The notes beneath the pieces were generated by a model. That model did no database searches. It was not told the origin of the DNA and saw only the letters and a list, made by a program, of their open reading frames with translations. Of a stretch of 64,000 nucleotides of DNA, positions 52,954 through 63,277 are shown in pieces. A program made the translations under genes and the position numbers. The DNA comes from Phymatolithon calcareum. Its lineage: Eukaryota > Rhodophyta > Florideophyceae > Hapalidiales. Every line of letters begins with the position of its first letter. Position 1 is the stretch's first letter. The stretch is from positions 868,001 through 932,000 of the forward strand of contig OZ345354.1 in assembly GCA_977006965.1 (NCBI GenBank). Reading direction: 5' to 3'.

Positions 52954-54639
52954 TCAAAAATCATCAAAGGGGTTGGTAGAATTACCTCCACCAGCTCCGA
53001 ACGGATTGCTGGCGTCGGCAGTAACACCGGCACTAGCAGTTGCGTTCATTCCGCCTAAACCTCCGCCGTTCGCTGCGCCCATTACACCCATACCACCGCC
53101 AGTCGCCATTGCACCCATACCACCACCAGTCGCCATTGCACCCACACCACCGCCATTCGCCATTGCACCCATACCACCGCCGTTTGCAGCGCCCATTCCG
53201 CTCATTCCTGGATTTTGGCCCATCATGCCTCCGCCCATGCCGCCGCCCATTCCCATCGCGCCCACGCCCCCCATTCCAGCTCCAGTCATTCCCATACCGG
53301 CGCCCATTGCGCGCGGTGTTGGATTGTCGCTAATGTTGAGTGTTTGGATAGATCCACCAAGATTATTCACATCGTCCATTCCAGCCGACGGCGGTGCAGG
53401 CAACGCAAGCGGAGCGGACATACCTTGCGACGCACCCGGCATGCCATTCATACCTCCCATGCCGTTCATTCCTGCCATGCCATTCATACCGCCCATTCCA
53501 CCTTGCATGCCTCCCATTCCGCCTTGCATACCTCCCATACCGCTCATGCCTCCTCCCATCATTCCGCCTTGTGCACCTCCCATCATGCCTTGCATACCCA
53601 TCATTTGCGCCGCCATCGCGGCTGGCATAAGACCTTGAGGCGTCATCATCGCCGGTCCCATGGGTGTTTGGATAACATTCCCGAATGAGTTGGGAATCGC
53701 GGAGGAAGACGCCGTCGACGCGTTATTCTGCTGAATTAAATCGTCAATGGAGCCAGCAAACGCCGGACGTCCGCCCTTCTTGTTCTTCTTTGATGACTTC
53801 TTATCCTTGCCCTTCTTCTTGTTCTTGGACTTTCTATAGGTATCCGAGTCTTCCGAATCTTCAGACTCCGTCTCCGAATAGTCGCTATCATCCGACTCAT
53901 ACTTCGAGGACTTCTTCGACTTCTTACCACCCTTCTTCTTGCTCTTCCGTGACCGCGTACGACGGTCATCATCGGACTCATCATCCGAGTCTTCCTGACG
54001 GCGGTGCCGCCGATCGCGACTGGAGGACCGACCACTATCCCTGTAGCGATCCCTGTCGCGGTCCCTGTCGCGGTCCGAGTCCCGAGGGCGGTAGTCGCGG
54101 TCCCTATCACGGTCCCTATCACGACGATCATCGCGACGGTCATAGTCACGATCTCTAGGACGACGGTCAAGGTCACGACGGTCATCATCATAGTCCCGAC
54201 GAGGAGGCCTAGCCGCGCGACGATCACGGTCATCGCGAGCGGCTGCGGGGGTCATGCTCTTAGAAGCCCAACTGCCGTCATACTTGAGCCAAATGAATTC
54301 GCGAATAGCATCTGTATCACCCGGTTTCGGCTCGGGGTAATCACGAGGCGACCAACGAGCCATCCAACGCTTTCGTGCTAGATCATTTCCGCGGTCCTCC
54401 ATGCGGTACGCATCGTCCATGGAGAAGGTAGCGGTTTCAATGCTACGCACTCCGCGACGGTTGGCGTCACGATGAACGCCGGAGCATACCGAGCAGACAA
54501 AGGTGCCAAGCGAAAGCACAACATTGTTCGGGGAGCGATCACCACAGTCGGCACAGTAGCGGTTTCCGCCCTTGCGAAGAAGGTCCTGGATTAGTCGCTC
54601 CGCGTCGTCCGCTTCTCGCGGAGAGACGCGCCGTGCCAT
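52954..54639 (-). CDS. ArfGAP with RD-repeat, Ser/Lys-rich and Gly-Met-rich regions and NPF tail
   Basis: 561 aa. The ArfGAP zinc finger is at residues 29-52 (C29-x2-C32-x16-C49-x2-C52), continuing CSGVHRD with the catalytic Arg; it stimulates GTP hydrolysis by Arf GTPases in vesicle traffic. The fold continues through MDDAYRMEDRGNDLARKRWMARW. Then come a long RD/RDRDRD-repeat segment (~145-215), an acidic Ser stretch with KKSKK patches (~225-300), and a Gly-Met repeat region (GGMxGMGGMQ type, ~345-530). The very C-terminus has two NPF motifs (NPFGAGGG, NPFDDF), ligands for EH-domain proteins in endocytosis. The layout resembles the SMAP/Arf-GAP classes with endocytic tails. The repeats make the antisense strand look open too; that is an artefact. 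Confidence 0.9.
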   Translation of the reverse strand: MARRVSPREADDAERLIQDLLRKGGNRYCADCGDRSPNNVVLSLGTFVCSVCSGVHRDANRRGVRSIETATFSMDDAYRMEDRGNDLARKRWMARWSPRDYPEPKPGDTDAIREFIWLKYDGSWASKSMTPAAARDDRDRRAARPPRRDYDDDRRDLDRRPRDRDYDRRDDRRDRDRDRDRDYRPRDSDRDRDRDRDRYRDSGRSSSRDRRHRRQEDSDDESDDDRRTRSRKSKKKGGKKSKKSSKYESDDSDYSETESEDSEDSDTYRKSKNKKKGKDKKSSKKNKKGGRPAFAGSIDDLIQQNNASTASSSAIPNSFGNVIQTPMGPAMMTPQGLMPAAMAAQMMGMQGMMGGAQGGMMGGGMSGMGGMQGGMGGMQGGMGGMNGMAGMNGMGGMNGMPGASQGMSAPLALPAPPSAGMDDVNNLGGSIQTLNISDNPTPRAMGAGMGMTGAGMGGVGAMGMGGGMGGGMMGQNPGMSGMGAANGGGMGAMANGGGVGAMATGGGMGAMATGGGMGVMGAANGGGLGGMNATASAGVTADASNPFGAGGGNSTNPFDDF

Positions 54640-55473
54640 TGCAACTCGTAAACTTGGGCGAGCGCTTTACTGCGCCGCCTCAATCTCTTCCGGTGGTGGA
54701 GCCGTAGGGAAGGCCTGCTGGGGGCACATGAAGGCAATTCGACAGAAGGTGACTTTTTGTGTGCGTCCGTTGCTCTGGTGTCTTGCACGATATTTACTTG
54801 TTTTTCGGAAACTTTTCAAGCCCCTGGGCGCTGTAACAAAGTACTGTGTGTGAATCCAGTGCGAATAAGATCATATTGCCACCCGCTGGCAAAATATGAT
54901 TGGCTGAAAGTGTTGAATAATGCGAATTATTTCCGAAAAACTTGAATTCTATGGTTGACGGCAATCTGCGAACATGACGAAAGCATTGAAACAAAAATTC
55001 CCGCGACCGGTGTCAGGCCTGAGGCTACAAATGCGAGTACTTACGTACTTCAATGAGATTTACACAGAAGTATACCGCGTCGAGGTGCTACTGTACATTG
55101 AAATTAAACACAGAAACTGAGGTGGTTGCAGCTTTCCATGCCTGCGGTATACAAGGCCATTGGAGACCACTGCTATTACGCATACTGTACCATAATCTAC
55201 CAGTTGTGCAGCGGGACATGACATGTGATAGTAATGATCCCTTCTCTTCTGCGCATTTTCAAGTGCACAAACGCTTGCTCCTATGTCCCTGATTGTTAAG
55301 CCATGAATAAGAGGATTCGAATTTCTTCTAGGTGCGATGTCGTTTTACAAGTTAAGAATCTACGTTTTCGAAATAGACGAAGAAACATGAACAGCTGATT
55401 TTTCAGCTTCATCATTGTTCGCCGGCTTCGCCGTACCATTATTTGTACCCACAAATGCCTCGGGGACAAATAC
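54640..55473. other. Intergenic region
   Basis: About 830 bp containing the ArfGAP promoter and the 3' side of the membrane-protein gene; nothing else supported. Confidence 0.5.
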
Positions 55474-56274
55474 TCATACTTCAGATTCCGGTACCGAACC
55501 ATTGTTCCTTTGCTCACTTGTGTGCACAATTCGAACATCTGTTCCTGACGGTGCGACTGGCAACTTTTCCCCCTGTAAATCGGCCTCGACTTTCGGCGTT
55601 AAGTCAATGCTTTCCGGATTTCCCGGCGAGATTGGTTCGGTAACGCGCACATCCCCATAATTCAGACCTTGTACTGGCAATGGTGCACTCTCCATCTTCC
55701 GTTGTGGCACTGCGCCACCAGTCATTGTTTTCCGCGACGTCGGGCTGGCAAAATCCATGAGTGCCGACGAAGATAGCGGTACTGTCTGCGAGAGCGGTGA
55801 CGGTCGTCGAACAGCGTACGGTTGGCGAGGCTCAAAAGGTGAATGTCCAGCGTTTGCATATGGCCCCGCCGAAAAGACGCGCGTGAAATTACTCTCGTCC
55901 CTAGAGTAAGTCGGCCCAGGAATCGGATGGTAACCATCGAAAGTCTTGATAAAGAAGCCGTAGAACAGAAGAGCTATTGTAGCGATAAGAAAGAACACTG
56001 GAATAACTCTCAGATACCATGCGGTTCGTTCGATACAATCCGCTTCAACATTAGCGCCCGGTAGACCGCACTGTGCGGGAAATTTTTGGACGCACGCTGT
56101 CACATTGCAAGTCGAACATGTGTGTGACTGGAATGTTGTCGTGGCCTTGCGAATACATTCGATGCGCCCCTGGTCAGCTTCGTAGCAGCATTCACATTCA
56201 CATGAATCCTCCAACGGTTCCGACACTGCCACAGCTGCGATCAGCGCTAGAAGTAGCAAGATGTTCACGCGCAT
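55474..56274 (-). CDS. Single-pass membrane protein with Cys-rich ectodomain
   Basis: 266 aa. A signal peptide (residues 1-18, MRVNILLLLALIAAVAVS) is followed by a small ectodomain with ten cysteines between residues 25 and 80 (CECECC, C40, CSTC, C61, C69, C80), an even number suited to disulphides. One membrane helix follows (about 88-109, VIPVFFLIATIALLFYGFFI), then a 155-residue Pro/Ser-rich cytoplasmic tail without known domains. No family recognised. Signal peptide plus paired cysteines suggest a cell-surface or endomembrane receptor-like or adhesion role; this is inference. The start is the first ATG in frame. It lies upstream of, and divergent in function from, its neighbours. Confidence 0.7.
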   Translation of the reverse strand: MRVNILLLLALIAAVAVSEPLEDSCECECCYEADQGRIECIRKATTTFQSHTCSTCNVTACVQKFPAQCGLPGANVEADCIERTAWYLRVIPVFFLIATIALLFYGFFIKTFDGYHPIPGPTYSRDESNFTRVFSAGPYANAGHSPFEPRQPYAVRRPSPLSQTVPLSSSALMDFASPTSRKTMTGGAVPQRKMESAPLPVQGLNYGDVRVTEPISPGNPESIDLTPKVEADLQGEKLPVAPSGTDVRIVHTSEQRNNGSVPESEV

Positions 56275-56822
56275 CGCGACACTCTCACCACCGTGGAGGA
56301 GCAAGAACGCTACCCGATTCTCGGAAATGCAAGAACAATGTCCGCGAGATTGCGTTCAAAATATCGCAAGGGGCGGGACAAAAACCAACTGGACTGCGGT
56401 AACCATGTCCGTACAGTCCCACTAGCAGGACGGTGCGCAATTACGTATTCCACGGGAATTTTACTCCACCTGGCGGGATATCATACAGAACACGCCAAAT
56501 TTTTTACAAGAAATATAAAATATGTTTTGATTTTTTACTTTTGCAATTTTGCCAGGGGTTCATATGAACACGGCCAATTACCATGCGCTAAAAGTCTCCA
56601 TGGATTTGACTTACAGCGGAAAGCCTCGACATCCATATGCGGAATGGTGGTTATTGCAAATCATGCTTCCTATGCAGTCCTCGCCGTTATGCGCACGACC
56701 GCAGACTGCATAGAGTGCAGTCCATTATCTCTGCAAAAAAAGCTTCAGCCATCTTTCCATTTTGACTACGTTTTCTGGGGATACGCTCTTAGCGCTGCGT
56801 GTCTATGCATCTGACGCACAAA
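56275..56822. other. Intergenic region
   Basis: 548 bp; AT-rich centre; no supported gene. Confidence 0.45.
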
Positions 56823-57401
56823 CTACGCAGCTCCGCTTACCGCCTTCACGTCGTCATCAACCTTGGTCATGATGTAGTCGAAAATTTTGTCCAAATCGGG
56901 AACTGTTCGCAGCTCTATTTTCGCGCCATCTTTGAGCTCAAGCACCATATCGCCAGTTCCCGCCATTCGCCGGACAAACTTGACTTTGCTTATGTCGCGA
57001 TAAATAATTTCTGTGGTGTCCTTTCCTTGAAAGCCGCTCGAGATTGAGATTCGCCGAGTCGTCAGCTTATATCTAACCCACGCTTGTCTTGCGACCGATG
57101 CAGCAAACGGGATAATGCCAATTACGGTGAAAATTGAGAGCGTAGGCACAACGAGTTCTGTCCAACTCGGTGCAGTTTCAATGAAAATCTCCTCTGGTTC
57201 AAGTTTTGTTTTCTTCACAGCGGCGCCTTTGCCGGGGACGAAACGCCGGCTTTTCTTCCCGGATTGGGACGCAACAGGAATCATCGCAACGTCTTGTGGA
57301 GAACGTGCGATGCGTCGTTTGAGATCCAGTTGACATTGGAATGACGATAAAAAACATGGATTTCGCCGGGCAAGGAAGGTGGAGCTTGACGCAAATGCCA
57401 T
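56823..57401 (-). CDS. Plastid-targeted bPH2/YdbS-like membrane protein
   Basis: 192 aa from ATG 57401 (MAFASSSTFLARR..., a typical plastid transit start with GAAATGG context); the frame also has an earlier ATG at 57497. After the presequence come a hydrophobic stretch (about 79-105, SWTELVVPTLSIFTVIGIIPFAASVA) and a domain reading RYKLTTRRISISSGFQGKDTTEIIYRDISKVKFVRRMAGTGDMVLELKDGAKIELRTVPDLDKIFDYI. This matches the bacterial PH-like bPH2 (YdbS/DUF304) pattern 'Y-lT-rRi-i--G------e-i---di--v-------G-i-l-------i-L--v----ei'. Such proteins sit in membranes; function in plastids is unknown. Similar proteins occur in cyanobacteria and plants (from memory of the family). Confidence 0.65.
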   Translation of the reverse strand: MAFASSSTFLARRNPCFLSSFQCQLDLKRRIARSPQDVAMIPVASQSGKKSRRFVPGKGAAVKKTKLEPEEIFIETAPSWTELVVPTLSIFTVIGIIPFAASVARQAWVRYKLTTRRISISSGFQGKDTTEIIYRDISKVKFVRRMAGTGDMVLELKDGAKIELRTVPDLDKIFDYIMTKVDDDVKAVSGAA

Positions 57402-58930
57402 TTCGTAGCTTTTGAAATTCTCGTTGTCGGGGATTAACGCAATTCGGTTGTTCTTTTCCTTACTCCTGTCCTTCACTAGGATCTCGAATGTTCGCATGCA
57501 TGGAGCTCAAAAGAATATGGTCAATCTTCTTGAACGAGCATTTCTGTGTCGTTGTGGTCCGAGCTGTGATTGGGCACCAGTGATGATCATACAAATTGAG
57601 AGGGGACGACAGCCACATACGTGCAAGACGTGTCATATATTTGCACCTCAACCTGGAGTCTCTAAATTACAGTGCAATGTTCTGCAGAACACCGAAAAGG
57701 CATCGCCGGCTTATGCAGGAAATGACATCTCCTTGCATCGGTTTCCCAGAAACGGGAAAGGGAAGGACTGTAGAATCTCGTCTGGAGGACGAGTTTGATT
57801 TGAAATACAATAGTGAAACTTCCCTACGTGTTCTACGTTGATAACCTGCAGACTGAAGATCGTCACATTCTACTCTTCGGTCAACTTCACTCGACGTTGG
57901 TTTCTTCTTCCAGCGCATATCCTTCTATGGACCACAAAGACACTCAGTACGTTGGATGTTGAAACATTTCTTTTTCCCAGCATAAAGTAGCGTTGCCGCA
58001 TTGGTGGGTCTTGCCATTTTCGCGGTGCACAGGTCAGCTTTGCCCAAACTTCACCAACGCATGAGTAACCCACTCTATTATCAGGACTACGGAGAAGATG
58101 ACTCAAAAGTCAATCATCAAGTAGCGAAATATTTTCACCTCTTGGCAATGCTCAGGTGTTGAAAAGACGTTCTGGGGCAGGAGCAAAGCATCTCTGCTTT
58201 CCCGTGTGTGCAAAGACCTCTCGTTGTTCGATTGGCCATTTCATTCTTGATTAAAATTCATGGTTGCATGCTTATTTGCAAGCTAGCCAGAGGTATGATA
58301 GCGATGTTCGACAACAAAACTTGATGCCTTCAAAGTGTCTCTTGGAAGGGAATACTTTCCACATGTTGCGTAAGCAATACGGAAGACCAATTATTAGAGA
58401 AATTGACTTCAGAAATTAATGCACTTTTATTCGAGAATCAACTCTGATCATCGGCGTCAATCGCTCGAAATAGATGCTCTTCATTCTGTCACTGCGGAGA
58501 TTTGGACGGCGCTATGATATTTCCCACGTTTTTGCGAGAGGTTTCGAACAATATCACTTCCGTCGATGGCTTCTTGGTTTTTCCCGGGATCAACGTCGTC
58601 AAGAGGTAAACCAGTGCAGTACTGCATCCGCGATAACACAACGCAAGTAATGATTGGAGACCAACGACACCATTCACTGCCGTCCGATCTCCTGCAAGGC
58701 AACCCAGATAGTCCAATTAGCTCAAATTATAATTGAAAATTACGCAATGCAACGTCGTCCAATGAATCTCTACATCATGGCCCGCGTACGCTCGCCACCC
58801 TCGCGCACTGAAATTTTCCACCGGTATAGGAGCGAACAACCTCTGCCCTTCACTCACTGACGTTAGTCGTCAGTCCTCTCACCTACACCGAGGGCAACGT
58901 CATTCGCCATCTGCTACCTTCCTAGACGCG
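57402..58930. other. Intergenic region
   Basis: About 1.5 kb between divergent genes. Only short, mutually overlapping frames; no repeat or RNA gene recognised. Confidence 0.5.
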
Positions 58931-61060
58931 ATGGAGCCTAAGAATTCTAAGGACAAGTCGGGCACTACCGTCGGACACAGCAGTACTGACCAAAGTGCTC
59001 ACCATATTGAGGAGTTCGGAGATGTCGACAAAATCGTGCATCTTGCCGAACGCGAGAGCCACGCAGGCACCGACATTGTCTCTGCAGTTGGGTCTGCCAG
59101 CAAGCGTACGAATAAAGCTCGAAAGTTCAAGAAGCGACTCACTCGGAAGCGCCGTCTCCAGCAGTATTTTGTGGGCGAAACTCTTTTCCGAACCATCGGA
59201 CTGCGGTCCATCGCGAAGGATGAGCTTTTCCTGGATCTGATTATTGTCGCAAACAGTACGTTTCTTACTATTCGAATGCCGTATACTTTTGCCACAATTA
59301 CGGATTTTAACATTGTGTCCATTTGCTTTGATTGTCCCAACAGTTGCTGCCATCGGTCATGAGCTTCGGGAAACATTCAAGGGCTGGCTTGAAGTTGAGA
59401 AATTCTTCCTTCTGTTCGGTGCGGTGTTTGCTTCCTGGCGAGGTCTCGTTTTCTTCTGGAATCAATGGGGTGTGTATGGGGACGTCCTGGACAAGGCTGT
59501 CGTCTATATAACTTTTACCGCGTTGACCGGAATCGGAATAGGCGCACATGGAGCTTTTCAGAAGGCCCTTCCGTACGTCTCGGTGGCGTCATTTGTGGCA
59601 TCGGCTATTCCGCAGGTGTTTAACATGATTTTCGCGAAAAAGGAAAGGCTATTGAGAAGCAAGGATAATATTCTCAATCAGAGTGTGTACTTTTCGGCGT
59701 TCCAGCTCATTGCTACTTTGCCGTATCTTGCTGCTGCGTTTGTGAGATCGCAAAGGGTCGCTCGTATACTGTTCTGGGTCCCGCTGATCGCGCAGATTGT
59801 GTTCGGGTACTTCACAATGGAAACCTACAGACATATGCATCGCAACAGATCTCAGTACACCAGAACTGCGGTAAGTCTTGTCTTCACACACGATTCGGGT
59901 GGTTGCGTACTAAGGGCCAGAGCTGGGCAATCCATTTTCTGACATTGCAATACCATCATGTGTTCATTTTGGAATCGATGAAGGTCAATATCGAGCTTGT
60001 TGTCGAGAAATATGAAGTATTCACGCTAATTGTTCTCGGGGAGTCATTGCTTGCCATTTTGTTTGAGGCTGCCAGTATGTTTTGCATTTCCTAAGTCGTC
60101 TGTTCGGTCTATCTTTCTATATCATTCTAACATGGCATTTTGCTGCAACGTCTATCTACAGAGTATATTTTGGATGATAAGGCAAGGGTTGGGCTCCTCT
60201 ACCTCACCGTTCTGGGAGCCACCGCGCTGGTGTACTCATTCCAAACGCTGTATGTTAACGTTGATAACAAAATCATTCGTGGGGGTACACATGCAATTCG
60301 TTCAAACGCCATAGCCGGTATGACCTTCACCGTCGTCCACTTGCCGTACCACATTAATCTTGTCCTTCTTGCCACGGGACTGGGCATTATGCTGCGTGAC
60401 ATCATCATCGAACCGACTATTGCTGTGAAACCGGTAGCACATACGCTGTTGACCGTGGTATCCCACGCTGCGGCGCCAACGTCGACTGGTCCTGCATTTA
60501 CAGACGCAGTGCGCTGGCTGTTCTCAGTGTCGTGGGGGCTGAGTCTGATTTTGTCCGCCATCATGTCCGGTTTGCATCGAGCAAGCCCTCGGGTCGTATC
60601 CAAGAGCTATCGTCTGATTTTCCGCATTGCAGTTGCGATTGCCCTGGGTGTTGGGATGCCATTTTCGAGACTGAAGGCAGGTTACTACCTTTTGGTGCAT
60701 ATTTTAACGTCTGTTGCGATCACTGTGGTAGAGTACTTGTTGGTGACTGCGGACACAGTGTACATGTTCCGTTCGCGTACCGGACAAAATGCGGAGAAGG
60801 CACTGGATGACGATGATGAATTCCAATCGTCAGATACGTCAGATACTTCTGATTCCGATTTCGAGGATGCAGATGTTGAGGAGGAGAAGGACGCAGAGGC
60901 TGACATGAACGGAGATGAAACTGCAGCTACTGGTGGTCAAGGTAGGAAGAATTGTGCTCTTACGCGAAGACTGACTTGTCGAAACCGCCATCGACTTCAG
61001 GAAGTAGACATGTCAGGAAGGCAAGAGTTCGAAACGTGCAGCCCATTGCACCCTTGCTGA
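58931..61060 (+). CDS. LtrA-family polytopic membrane protein, spliced
   Basis: Exons by splice signal and frame: 58931-59255, 59344-59870, 59984-60074 and 60162-61060; total 613 aa. The basic, Ser/Thr-rich N-terminus is followed by DELFLDLIIVANIAAIGHELRE (family 'ELFFDLvfvfai'), many membrane helices, and the diagnostic VEKYEVFTLIVLGESLLAILFEA (family 'RFglftiivLGEsvlai'), which is itself split by the third intron. These support a bacterial-type low-temperature-requirement A domain (PF06772); molecular function is unknown. The acidic tail (DDDDEFQSSDTSDTSDSDFEDADVEEE) is cytoplasmic by prediction. A further short intron (60941-61000, GT..AG) near the end would change the last ~40 residues and move the stop to 61068. 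The acceptor of exon 3 could alternatively be upstream. Confidence 0.82.
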
Positions 61061-61221
61061 GATTGTGAGTTTGAAACTGGCCTTTCTTACAGTACGGCCC
61101 CTTTCTCGTGCACTGTACTTTACCATCTTGAAGCTTTGTAAAATGTACAAGCGACGTCGCTTTTCGAATCACCTAAACGAAAAACATTGCTATCCGAACG
61201 CACAGGCGTATGGTGTTCGTA

Positions 61222-61253
61222 CACTGCATTGTTTCTTTTCGGACAATGCAGTG
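61222..61253. repeat. Perfect 11-bp-arm inverted repeat
   Basis: CACTGCATTGT and its exact reverse complement separated by 10 nt. Confidence 0.85.
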
Positions 61254-61325
61254 CAAAAAACATAAAAAAATGATCTGTTGTAGTCCTATCCGGCAGTCAA
61301 AACAGTGTTTTTTAAAAGATTGTTT

Positions 61326-61361
61326 CTTTGCATCTTTCTTTTTTAAAAAAAAGATGCAAAG
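61326..61361. repeat. 17-bp-arm inverted repeat with poly-T/poly-A core
   Basis: Arms 61326-61342 and 61345-61361 match except one base (CTTTGCATCTTT stem). Could fold as a U-rich stem or act as a terminator-like element; role unknown. Confidence 0.8.
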
Positions 61362-62284
61362 TACAGCACGCGTCCTGTCCGTCGCGCACCAGAAACTCCC
61401 AGTTGGCTGAAACAATTTTATTGTATTCTGCATTTCCCCCAAATGAGTTTAGCAGATCTTAAACAACTTTGCGCTACTTTCTGGATTCATACTTTCATTG
61501 ATAAGATTAAGAGGGCAATACTATTCTACAATACAGCAGTTCGTCCAAGATGCTCGTAATCTGCACGCGATTCTTCCATTTTCTCTCAACGCAAAATCCC
61601 AGTCGAGCAACCCACTGCATTATTTTCGAGTTGTAATGAACACATAAAAGTTTTGGTTGCACAGACGGGAGCAATAACAGTGACAAGATCGATATTAATA
61701 GTACTCATGAGCAGAAAGTCCTCTTTGCCCAGGGAGTGTATGTACAAGTGCTCTTCGCGAGGCTCGTGTGGGTCTGTTCGCGCAGCTCTCCGACTCTGGC
61801 CATCGATAATACCAGCGAGGCGACCCGTCTCACATCGGACTTCTTGACGTTGTTCGCGCGAGAGCGGGGGTGCATCCAATTGCTCAATTTCGAGTGCAAG
61901 TCTGCGAGCAGAAGACAGAGAGCGTTGAGACACAAGACCCAACATGTCCCCCAGCAATCTTATGTCTGTTCTGAAGGAGAAGCGTCATGCGTGATTTTGT
62001 GTGGGCAAATGGAAATGTGTGCATGCCTTTTGCTGTGTTGAATTGGTGCGATTTGTTTGACTGTTGCGACGTTGATCTTGTTGTCGCTCAATGTGTTGGC
62101 TTTGACAGCGTTTTGTTTGACTTTTCTTTTGACTGGATATCTTAGTTAACTCTGATAATGAAATAAACTGATCAGAATATTGACCACTGTATTGTGGAGG
62201 AAAGAAAACGTCTTGGAAGAGACAACAAAGCTGGGAGAGAGAACAGAAGGGGATGAAAGAAGGTAACGAGATGATCAGCTACAG

Positions 62285-62400
62285 TGAGCATCCTAAATAT
62301 TTTCCAACCTGGGTCATCTCTTTGATCTTCTGTAGTTGTAAGGATGTGTGTGGAGTTGTTCTAGGACAACTTCAAATACCCGCAATAAAGAAAAATTTGA
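62285..62400 (-). repeat. Second copy of the 13.3-13.6 kb repeat family
   Basis: Two blocks (around GAGCATCCTAAATATTTTCC and GTAAGGATGTGTGTGGAGTTG) match 13335-13380 and 13500-13560 in the same order. Here they are adjacent, whereas about 110 bp intervenes in the first copy. The minus-strand translation is interrupted by a stop. Confidence 0.7.
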
Positions 62401-62809
62401 AGATATGGCCTCTTTTTCCATGTCCCTTTCTCCCTACAACGCACAAGTTCATGGTTTCCGAGACTGACAGCATGAATGCGTTCAGGGATCTACGAAAACC
62501 CACAGGACTCGCCTAGTTGGTTTCGATCGGCCGCCGAACGATCTCCCTAAAGAGGTAAGTTAATGCTTCTGTACGTTGGCTCATAGATCAAACGATCCTG
62601 TCCGAGCAGCAATGCCAGTGGGAGGACCGCAGCGACGTCTAAAGTCGGCGTACACGCACAGAGTGTAATAAAAGTACTACTCAGAGGCAACTCGTTTGTA
62701 ATACACCTAGATAAAATTGAACCGCTGTCGGTAGTTAACTCTAAACAACCATGCTGATGACGCAGATGATTGAGGCCGTCCGGTCGGCCAAGGCGGCCCC
62801 TGCACGCAG

Positions 62810-63175
62810 GCCGGGTGGGCGAGAGATGCCCTTCTGCATTGTGCGCAGAGAGATGAGGCGGACATTGTGCGATCCGTAGCGGTAAGAGCGCTTGCAGCGG
62901 CTCCTGCATGCATTGGCGGACATTCAATGCTCATCGTAGCTGTGCGCGACATACTCAATGCCGCGGAGTCACCGCCGCTTCAGGCAAGGTGTACATGGGC
63001 GCTCGCGGCGCTCGTGGACGCATTCGTTGAAGATGACTTTGGATGCAGTGAAGAGGACATCATGGGGTGTGTGCAAGACTGTCTATTTGACGCGACGACG
63101 GCGTTGAAAAGTCGGATCATGTTGCATTGTTTCGCCTCACTGGGCATTTACTCTTTGCATGTTTCGTTCGGATAG
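62810..63175 (+). pseudogene. HEAT-repeat fragment, 5' part missing or frameshifted
   Basis: 121 codons reading AGWARDALLHCAQRDEADIVRSVAVRALAAAPACIGGHSMLIVAVRDILNAAES...QARCTWALAALVDAFVEDDFG..., the alternating helix pattern of HEAT/ARM repeats (compare 'VR--ALrALa' and 'R--wALa-L-dal'). It begins right after a CAG that could be a splice acceptor. The only upstream ATG (62751, MLMTQMIEAVRSAK) is in a different frame and runs only ~42 codons. Either an exon whose upstream exons I cannot find within the preceding 1.7 kb, or a frameshifted truncated gene copy. Confidence 0.5.
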
Positions 63176-63277
63176 CAATGTTTTTCGATTAGCTGATTCG
63201 AAGAGCGACATTTTACAAAGCTCCAAGATGGTACAGTATTGCGTAGACGCCATGTACAGATAAATTATCTTTTATAA

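Larger units (their letters stand above)
61061..62749. other. Intergenic region with hairpins and a repeat copy
   Basis: Contains two small inverted repeats (61222-61253 and 61326-61361) and the second copy of the 13.4-kb repeat family (about 62285-62400). No intact gene. Confidence 0.5.

Noticed and set aside
53040-53690. Pro/His-rich plus-strand frames
   Set aside because: Antisense of the Gly-Met repeat of the ArfGAP gene; low-complexity artefact.
59871-59914. 44-bp intron in the LtrA gene using the acceptor TACTAAG
   Set aside because: In frame but too short compared with the other introns here; the 113-bp choice ending at 59983 was preferred.
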